DNA from: an uncultured Candidatus Melainabacteria bacterium
GTDB lineage: Bacteria; Cyanobacteriota; Vampirovibrionia; Gastranaerophilales; Gastranaerophilaceae
Reading direction: 5' to 3'
Assembly (NCBI GenBank): GCA_934747335.1
Contig: CAKVGS010000003.1
Coordinates: 48,884-112,883, forward strand
DNA: 64,000 bases
Of the stretch, positions 58,747 through 64,000 are shown one piece after another (the first letter of the stretch is position 1; each line of letters opens with the position of its first letter). The position numbers were made by a program, and so were the translations under genes. Under the pieces are notes generated by a model that did no database searches, had not been told where the DNA came from, and saw nothing but the letters and a program-made list of their open reading frames with translations.

Positions 58747-59076
58747 ATGGACGCTTTGAATATAGATATAATTAATAAAGTAAAACCCAATATGCCTGAC
58801 ATGACTCTTTTGTATGACTTATCGGACTTTTTTAAACTTATGGGTGATAGTACCAGAATTCAGCTTTTGTGGGCGTTAGAAGAAAATGAAATGTGTGTTG
58901 GAGATTTGGCTTGTTTATTAAATATGACGAAGTCTGCTGTTTCGCATCAGTTGAAGATTTTGAGAAGCGCAAAACTGGTTAAAGCAGAAAAACGCGGCAA
59001 GAATGTGTTTTATGCTCTGAGTGATCATCACGTAAGGACTGTGCTTGAAATGGCATTAGAGCATGTTAGAGAGTAG
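58747..59076 (+). CDS. ArsR/SmtB-family metal-responsive repressor
   Basis: A 109-residue winged-helix repressor: DLSDFFKLMGDSTRIQLLWA, the ELCVGD-like CVGDLACLLNMT metal-site motif (ELxVxD family; here CVGD), the DNA-recognition helix SAVSHQLKILRSAKLV, and the AEKRGKNVFYALSDHHV wing. The SDHHV ending has histidines for the alpha-5-type metal site. It should release the pump operators on Zn, Cd or Pb. It has no Shine-Dalgarno. Divergent to the ATPase. Confidence 0.93.
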   Translation: MDALNIDIINKVKPNMPDMTLLYDLSDFFKLMGDSTRIQLLWALEENEMCVGDLACLLNMTKSAVSHQLKILRSAKLVKAEKRGKNVFYALSDHHVRTVLEMALEHVRE

Positions 59077-59156
59077 GAGTTTGATAAGTTTTGGTCATTT
59101 CGTCTTTTTAAATGTCGTTGTTTTTGATAATTTTGAAAAGTAAGAAAATCGTTAAC

Positions 59157-59267
59157 AAAAAGCTGGATTGCTTCAGGCTAATCGCCTTCGCAATGACGTA
59201 GCGTGAAACTACAAGTTGGGCGTCATTTTGAGGTGCGATTAGCACCGAGAAATCCAGCCTTTTTATA
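59157..59267. repeat. Family D element with terminal inverted repeats
   Basis: AAAAAGCTGGATTGCTTCAG on the left and AAATCCAGCCTTTTTATAA on the right are complementary at the ends. Inside lie CGCCTTCGCAATGACG and a second TTTTGAGGTGCGATTAGCACC. The stretch 59077-59381 (305 bases) holds this, the family G copy and no gene. Confidence 0.75.
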
Positions 59268-59327
59268 ACTATTTTTATTGTATCCAATTTATCTTGGATA
59301 GTAGTGTTAACAAGGGCGGTTAAGTTC

Positions 59328-59360
59328 CTTCCCTAACAAGGGAAGGTTAGGATGGGTATT
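59328..59360. repeat. Family G repeat
   Basis: CTTCCCTAACAAGGGAAGGT and AGGATGGGTATT. Same unit as 39081-39112. Confidence 0.6.
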
Positions 59361-59381
59361 GATCGGTAGAGAAAATGCAAA

Positions 59382-60692
59382 CTACAAATTCAAAGCATAC
59401 GAAAATAATTCACCGACTTTTGCATTATAGTTTCTTCCGTCTTCTTTTGTGAAAAGATTTTCCCAATGGCTTTTGGCAGTACCATCTGTTGAATAAGACG
59501 GATTTGTCATCATTAAGTGATGCGTGTTTGTGTCATACCTGAGCGGAAACAAATCTTCCATTTGCATAAAGCTTGGCAACTTGTCGCTTGGGTATTCATA
59601 AGCAAAAAGTATCGAATTTATGCGCTTTAATCGTTCTTCGTAGCTTCGACCGCCAATGTCATTATCGTTAGATACTTCAACTCCGGGGGCATAATCTTTG
59701 TTGTATTTGAACTTCATAGACCAACATTTAACTTTATCATAGTTTTCAGGTGAAACAAAAGCAGTGCCTGTTGTTAAACCTAAATTTTTGTATCGTTCAA
59801 AATCGCCCGTGCTTTTTTCACCGACAAAACTTATGCTAAACGAGCCTGAACGCTTGCGGATTTCGTGTAAAATGTATTGCATTTGATTATATTCGGGCAA
59901 TGCTCCAACGCCTGTATAGTTTCCCATATCATAACCGCCAATGTGTTTTGCGGAATCAATAAAAATAGCTTCAAATCCGAGTTTGATTAATTTTACGTGT
60001 TCATTTATAAATAACTCTTGGTGGTCGGGATTTTTCCAGTCAAAAGTCACATCATCTTTATAGGCTTCCGCAACCTTGATTTGATCAGCGGAAATTACTG
60101 TTCTGAATCCTGTTTTAAGCCCGTGAATATGCGCTAAATCGTTGAATGCAAGAAACTGATTTTCAGCCGAAATCGGAATATCAAAATCAATTATATTCGT
60201 GCTGTAACCTGCGTTTAGTTTTATGCCATAAATTGAGTTTTCTTCGTTTGTACCTTTGTTGTATCCGTCACCGTATATGTTTGGAAAAATTTGTGACAAA
60301 ATAATGCAATTTGCCCAACTTTTAGCGGAGGGAGGAATTGCAGGAAGAATTTTCATACTACTAATAATGCCGTTTTTCGTTTTGTCGCCAACCATTTCTG
60401 CAATCGCACGGTTGTTGATTTCTATATAATTTGCACTTCGTCCCCATTTGTGACCATAATTGGGGCTGATTATCGTATCAGGAAATTGTGTGTAAAAATC
60501 ACCTGTTTCGTTTAGCGTAACAAGGCTTTCGACTGTTTGCTTGATACTGCGTTCTAGCAACTCGACAGGTAAAATGTTTGTAATCCATTTTTTGTTACCT
60601 GAAATAAACGCGTGGTCAATGCTCCATTTATCTGGTGTCAGTTTTGTATCTTCGTTGAATGCGCTTAAAAGTTGGTTTACGTAGTTTGTCAT
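59382..60692 (-). CDS. GH13-like (alpha-amylase-fold) protein
   Basis: A 436-residue protein with several alpha-amylase-barrel signatures: LAHIHGLKTGFRTVIS, GFEAIFIDSAKHIGGYDMG (the beta4-type region with the nucleophile position Asp and KHI), SFVGEKSTGDF (beta5-type Glu), and FEDLFPLRYDTNTHHLMM (late barrel His). It is shorter than most amylases and lacks the NH motif at beta7 in its normal form. The neighbouring trehalose-synthase-like gene suggests glucan or trehalose metabolism. Activity is inferred. Confidence 0.72.
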   Translation of the reverse strand: MTNYVNQLLSAFNEDTKLTPDKWSIDHAFISGNKKWITNILPVELLERSIKQTVESLVTLNETGDFYTQFPDTIISPNYGHKWGRSANYIEINNRAIAEMVGDKTKNGIISSMKILPAIPPSAKSWANCIILSQIFPNIYGDGYNKGTNEENSIYGIKLNAGYSTNIIDFDIPISAENQFLAFNDLAHIHGLKTGFRTVISADQIKVAEAYKDDVTFDWKNPDHQELFINEHVKLIKLGFEAIFIDSAKHIGGYDMGNYTGVGALPEYNQMQYILHEIRKRSGSFSISFVGEKSTGDFERYKNLGLTTGTAFVSPENYDKVKCWSMKFKYNKDYAPGVEVSNDNDIGGRSYEERLKRINSILFAYEYPSDKLPSFMQMEDLFPLRYDTNTHHLMMTNPSYSTDGTAKSHWENLFTKEDGRNYNAKVGELFSYALNL

Positions 60693-60772
60693 AATTTTAG
60701 TTTAAGACGGGTAGAAAAATTTTAATCAGTAATAGGGGTTAGGATGAAATGATTAAAGTTTTGAGGAAGAAA

Positions 60773-60835
60773 TTGTTGGGCTGAAAGCCCAACCTACATT
60801 TGAACGCAACGTAGGTTGGGCTTTCAGCCCAACAA
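60773..60835. repeat. Family A double palindrome
   Basis: TTGTTGGGCTGAAAGCCCAA plus CCTAC and an inverted copy GTAGG plus TTGGGCTTTCAGCCCAACA frame 13 bases. It could make a long hairpin or stop transcription of the neighbouring gene. Confidence 0.8.
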
Positions 60836-60849
60836 CCAAAATCTAATGA

Positions 60850-61812
60850 CTATTTTTCTCTAATTATTCTAAATCCTACGTTAGAATAGCTATATTGAGG
60901 ATTGCGTCCTTCTTCTCTGTATTCTGTTCTGCAACTCATACGCGGTGAATCCCAAGAACCGCCTTTTATGGCTTTTGTTGAATTTGTTCTATTTGAGGAA
61001 GTCCACTCCCAAACATTACCCCACATATTTATAGCGCCTGATGCAGATAATGTATTTGCGTAAGATGTTGCAGGAGTTAATCCTTTGTTTTCACCACTGT
61101 TAAAATCGGCGTCTTTTGGCATGTGTCCTGCTGCTTGTTCCCATTCTTTTTCGGTAGGAAGTCTATATGTCGCAGAATAATCATTTTTAGAAAGCCAATT
61201 ACAGTAAGCAACAGCGTCATTATATGAAACATTTACCACAGGATATTTCGCTTTACCAGCGGGAATTGCTCCATTTGTCCAACCGTTTGGAGCGTTGTGT
61301 CCCGTTGCTTTTATAAATTTTGCGTAATCTTCATTGGTTACTTCTGCATAAGCGATAGAAACATTTTGTGCAGCACCTAGAACCGGCAAAAAGCCATCTT
61401 TTGATTCACGCACGCCGGGGACAAGTCTGGAATCCGTAAATCTGCTTAGTGATTGATTTATGCGATTTTCTCTGTCACGCAACATTTCATTAACGATTTC
61501 TTGCATTTCATCAATTTTAGATTGGTCTTTTGCTGTATGTTTTAATTCCGCTAATTTAGCCTTTTTTCTTGCAACGACATTGTCGTAATTGATTGCAATT
61601 TGTTGTCGCAATGCTGATTTATTGGCTTCTGTCGGATTTTGACGATATTTTGCAATCAAACCTTTTGTAATATTATCAAGCACAGGCCTTTCTGTTTCTA
61701 TGGTTGTAGAATATTTAAAAGATTTTGCTTGCGGATTAATTTGTAAATCAGAAGCTTGAACACTAGTTGCTAAACAAAGAGTTAGAGAAAGAATTAAATA
61801 TCTTTTTTTCAT
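60850..61812 (-). CDS. Exported formylglycine-generating-enzyme-like (FGE-sulfatase domain) protein
   Basis: A 320-residue protein with a signal peptide MKKRYLILSLTLCLATSVQA, a coiled-coil region (about 50-130), and a C-terminal FGE-sulfatase fold: VTNEDYAKFIKATG, YPVVNVSYNDAVAYCNWL, YRLPTEKEWEQAAG, WGNVWEWTSS, GGSWDSPRMSCRTEYR and VGFRIIR. The two cysteines that copper FGE uses are not clearly in place (one Cys in AYCNWL, one in RMSCRT), so it may be a binding protein rather than an oxidase. It lies 15 bases from a small glycine-repeat gene, perhaps an operon. Confidence 0.85.
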   Translation of the reverse strand: MKKRYLILSLTLCLATSVQASDLQINPQAKSFKYSTTIETERPVLDNITKGLIAKYRQNPTEANKSALRQQIAINYDNVVARKKAKLAELKHTAKDQSKIDEMQEIVNEMLRDRENRINQSLSRFTDSRLVPGVRESKDGFLPVLGAAQNVSIAYAEVTNEDYAKFIKATGHNAPNGWTNGAIPAGKAKYPVVNVSYNDAVAYCNWLSKNDYSATYRLPTEKEWEQAAGHMPKDADFNSGENKGLTPATSYANTLSASGAINMWGNVWEWTSSNRTNSTKAIKGGSWDSPRMSCRTEYREEGRNPQYSYSNVGFRIIREK

Positions 61813-61827
61813 TAACTTATATCCTCA

Positions 61828-62082
61828 TTAATTAGCTTTTTTAGCACCATTAATTTGACCGTTTTTTGCTCCGTATTTTAATCCGTCTTTCAAACCGTTT
61901 TTTAAACCATATTTAAGCCCGTCTTTTGCTCCTGCTTGCGGTCCATTTTTCATGCCTTGTTTTAAGCCTTCTTTTTGAACTTTTGGTTGTCCTGCATGAT
62001 TAACGTTGTCTGCAAATGTAGGTGCAATAGTGAATGCAATTGCAAATAAACCTAGAACGCATAGTGTAGAAAATTTTTTCAT
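61828..62082 (-). CDS. Small exported glycine-repeat protein
   Basis: An 84-residue protein with signal peptide MKKFSTLCVLGLFAIAFTIA followed by a tail of repeats: KEGLKQGMKNG, AKDGLKYGLKNG, LKDGLKYGAKNG, QINGAKKAN, giving Gly every four residues with Lys between. Such repeats suggest a disordered, basic or polyanion-binding protein. It is exported with, and just upstream of, the FGE-like gene on the same strand. Function unknown. Confidence 0.75.
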   Translation of the reverse strand: MKKFSTLCVLGLFAIAFTIAPTFADNVNHAGQPKVQKEGLKQGMKNGPQAGAKDGLKYGLKNGLKDGLKYGAKNGQINGAKKAN

Positions 62083-62195
62083 CTTTTACCTCTTTCTGTT
62101 TTGTGGGGAAATATAATTGTATAACTACATTATCATGACGAAAAATATCTTTCAAAAGTTCATTTTTTACTTAATATTTCTTAACTTTTGACGAT

Positions 62196-62215
62196 TGTTG
62201 GGCTGAAAGTCCAAT
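62196..62215. repeat. Partial family A palindrome
   Basis: TTGTTGGGCTGAAAGTCCAA, with one substitution in the right arm. It lies in the promoter region between two divergent genes. Confidence 0.65.
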
Positions 62216-62282
62216 AATAAAACTTCGTAATATCCATTTGCATTATAATTGTTTTTAAGCTAACATCAGTTTAAGGTAAATT

Positions 62283-62930
62283 ATGATTAGTCGTGTATCC
62301 AACAATTTAAGTTTCAACCAACAACTATCCGCATTACGCCATAAAGCAAGTGAGCGTGATATTACGCTTGATGACAAATTAAAAGCCGGCATTGGTGCGG
62401 TTTTAGGGACTGCAATTCCAATGGCTGTTATGATGAAAAAACGTAAAATCAAAAATCCATTGAAACTTAATTATAATATGTCTGATATGATTATGCTGTC
62501 CGCAACTTCTATTGCAGGAAGTGTTGCTGTTGGTATGATTGGTGAAAATAAAACAACAAATCAAAATAAATTTAAAGAAGGTTTGTTTCAATTTTTTAAT
62601 GCATCTATTCCGACTTGGATTGCCGGTGGATGTTTGAAGTTGTCTGAGGGAAGCAAGCATTTTAATAATACCTTTGGAAAAATTTCGGCAATGTTGGGCG
62701 GATTAATTGTCGGAATGTATGGTGCTGCTTCTTTATCAAATGTTATTTCTGATCCGCATGATAAGCAACCTGATAGAAAATTAACATTGCTTGATTGTGT
62801 TGCAAACGTAGATGACGCTGTTGGCGCTTTGGTTTTAGCGAAATTTCCTTGTGCCGATAAATTACATTTAGAATTGTTTTTGCCTTTGATTTATTCGTAT
62901 TGCGGTTATAGAGCTGGAAAAAGTAATTAA
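62283..62930 (+). CDS. Uncharacterised membrane protein with N-terminal LSFNQ
   Basis: I do not recognise a family. The 215-residue protein starts MISRVSNNLSFNQQLSALRH, then has a hydrophobic pair (about residues 38-55, AGIGAVLGTAIPMAVMM) and further helices (SATSIAGSVAVGMIG; ASIPTWIAGGCLK; ISAMLGGLIVGMYGAASL). The late part, RKLTLLDCVANVDDAVGALVLAKF, is mixed. Layout resembles the ITFQG membrane protein at 25629. Only weak ribosome signals at the start (AAGGTAAATT). Confidence 0.68.
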   Translation: MISRVSNNLSFNQQLSALRHKASERDITLDDKLKAGIGAVLGTAIPMAVMMKKRKIKNPLKLNYNMSDMIMLSATSIAGSVAVGMIGENKTTNQNKFKEGLFQFFNASIPTWIAGGCLKLSEGSKHFNNTFGKISAMLGGLIVGMYGAASLSNVISDPHDKQPDRKLTLLDCVANVDDAVGALVLAKFPCADKLHLELFLPLIYSYCGYRAGKSN

Positions 62931-62933
62931 TTA

Positions 62934-63001
62934 TTGTTGGGCTGAAAGCCCAACCTACATTTTCAATCGTACACATCGTAGGTTGGGCTTTCAGCCCAAC
63001 A
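62934..63001. repeat. Family A double palindrome, convergent to the trehalose-synthase-like gene
   Basis: TTGTTGGGCTGAAAGCCCAA plus CCTAC and a mirrored GTAGG plus TTGGGCTTTCAGCCCAACA. Arms are nearly identical to 60773-60835. Confidence 0.82.
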
Positions 63002-63018
63002 TCAATCAGCCAAATCCC

Positions 63019-64000
63019 TTAAAGCTTCAACCACACAACCCCATAAGGAGCGATTCTCAAGTGCATTGTTCTGTTCTTCAACGACACATTAACACTCACA
63101 TCATCGCCATTTACAAGATTTTTGAAGTGGTCAATATGACCATCTGATTTTAAAACAACGTCCACTGGAATAGTGATTTCGGCTACAAGTTTTTCTGATG
63201 ACAAATTATTTATAACCAAAATCTTTTCATCTTTATAACTTCTTATATACGCAAAGTTATGAGGTGACGCGGTTTTTAGTAATGTAAAATCTCCTTTTGA
63301 CATAGAAGGTAAACTTTTTCTGAGCGCAATAAGATTTTTAACTTTTTTGTAGACTTTGCTGTTAAATGTGTAATAATCTTTTGACGAGCCGTAGAATAAT
63401 TTTGCAGGAACAGCACCTCTATTTATATCACGACTGTCAAAATAACTTAATAGCTTGAATTTGCTTGATTTGTGGCGTTCAATTCTTTCTTTTTCGCTCT
63501 TTTTAGCGTTTTCAAAATTGTTTCTTACGCCAACTTCGTCACCATAATAAACAATCGGAATTCCGGGCATAGACATTAAAATAGAAAACGCCATTTCAAT
63601 TCTGTCGGGGTTATTATCCAAAAAATTCGCCAAACGTCCGCTTACGCCGAGTCCCTTTCTGAATTCAGCGCCTTTAGGTGCAAGTGCTTTATAGATAATT
63701 TCTCTAGTTTCAGGGTCAATCATTTCTAAAGTCAATTCGTCATGCACTCTCAAAAATACTCCCCAAGCGGTGGTAGAAGGTATTTGCGGTGTTGATTTGT
63801 AGGCGTCGATAAAATATTTTTTATCTCCTGTAACCAAAGATGCCCAAATTGCAGGCATGTATGGGAAATGGTAACAAATTTGAAATTCGTCCGTTCTTTT
63901 GATAACTTTTTCTTCGTTATTAATTGTGGTCTTGAATTTTCTTTCTTTTCCAAAATAAGGCAAAATATCGTTTGGATATTGACAAGCTTCTGCCTGAATT
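63019..64000 (-). CDS. Trehalose synthase/alpha-amylase-like protein (5' end outside window)
   Basis: The visible 326 C-terminal residues begin in frame at the window edge (IQAEACQYPNDILPYFGKER). They show the trehalose-synthase landmarks AEACQYPNDILPYFG and CYHFPYMPAIWASL, the inter-barrel RVHDELTLEMI, the catalytic-region NNPDRIEMAFSILMSMPGIP and YYGDEVGVRNN, and a C-terminal beta domain ending RIAPYGVVWLKL. TreS converts maltose to trehalose. The gene is complete at its C-terminus only. A frame starting at a TTG inside the window is not the real start. Confidence 0.85.
   Translation of the reverse strand, partial: IQAEACQYPNDILPYFGKERKFKTTINNEEKVIKRTDEFQICYHFPYMPAIWASLVTGDKKYFIDAYKSTPQIPSTTAWGVFLRVHDELTLEMIDPETREIIYKALAPKGAEFRKGLGVSGRLANFLDNNPDRIEMAFSILMSMPGIPIVYYGDEVGVRNNFENAKKSEKERIERHKSSKFKLLSYFDSRDINRGAVPAKLFYGSSKDYYTFNSKVYKKVKNLIALRKSLPSMSKGDFTLLKTASPHNFAYIRSYKDEKILVINNLSSEKLVAEITIPVDVVLKSDGHIDHFKNLVNGDDVSVNVSLKNRTMHLRIAPYGVVWLKL

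Noticed and set aside
1..64000. CRISPR array or cas genes
   Set aside because: No regularly spaced direct repeats and no Cas-like protein seen.
1..64000. Complete insertion sequence or transposase
   Set aside because: No transposase-like protein found; repeats are short, non-coding palindromes only.

Overview
The window is low-GC, gene-dense bacterial chromosome. Three things point to a flagellated, anaerobic relative of the Cyanobacteria (Vampirovibrionia/Melainabacteria, Gastranaerophilales-like): a SepF-type divisome, a complete four-subunit ferredoxin-dependent 2-oxoacid oxidoreductase, and prepilins and membrane proteins with short N-terminal [VIT]-x-F-x-[AG] motifs. This taxonomic call is inference from protein style and gene content; no rRNA gene is present. 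There is no phage, CRISPR array or complete insertion sequence. Intergenic spaces are instead full of palindromic repeat families.

Layout. 1-4 kb: end of an MFS exporter, an EF-hand protein, and an operon of TPR lipoprotein, lgt, OmpH/Skp-like chaperone and a zinc dehydrogenase. 4-8.3 kb (minus): clpX, clpP, pgk, rplT, rpmI. 8.4-14.3 kb: two uncharacterised genes, each behind a perfect sigma-28 flagellar promoter, flank two tandem membrane-anchored AAA+ ATPases plus queD and a uridine-kinase-like gene. 14.4-18.8 kb (minus): bioB, mnmA, nadA, a putative papain/transglutaminase-like protein and a small protein divergent from an XRE regulator. 19.4-23.2 kb: fliJ, fliK, flgD, flgE. 23.5-28.6 kb: yggS-sepF, pnuC, a membrane protein, a thioredoxin/CcdA pair and a C_GCAxxG_C_C protein. 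28.8-31.7 kb: tRNA-Met with a broken copy of its 3' half, then rod genes flgF/G, flgG/F, flgB, flgC. 31.8-44.9 kb: a 751-residue orphan, a sugar epimerase, a prepilin, a DMT transporter, parvulin, mazG, an HD hydrolase, TPR and Fe-S proteins and a PAS histidine kinase. 45-47.8 kb: aroC-aroK-aroB. 48.8-49.7 kb: flagellin. 49.8-53.5 kb: the 2-oxoacid:ferredoxin oxidoreductase operon with a PLP decarboxylase. 53.5-58.6 kb: radical SAM, deoC, uppP, a GNAT-like protein and a Zn/Cd P-type ATPase divergent from its ArsR repressor. 59.4-64 kb: a GH13-like protein, a formylglycine-generating-enzyme-like protein, a glycine-repeat protein, a membrane protein and the end of a trehalose-synthase-like gene.

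How it works together. The flagellar genes lie in at least four places (fliJ-flgE, flgF/G-flgC, flagellin, and the two sigma-28 genes). A shared direct repeat upstream of flagellin and of both sigma-28 genes suggests one regulon that includes two undescribed late flagellar or secreted proteins. KOR, the thioredoxin/CcdA pair and NadA/PnuC fit an anaerobic, NAD-scavenging metabolism. The most original signals are the sigma-28 orphan genes, the AAA+ pair with Asn in place of Thr/Ser in Walker A, the recurrent N-terminal F-x-[AG] motif, and hairpin elements whose arms differ in sequence but share one architecture.
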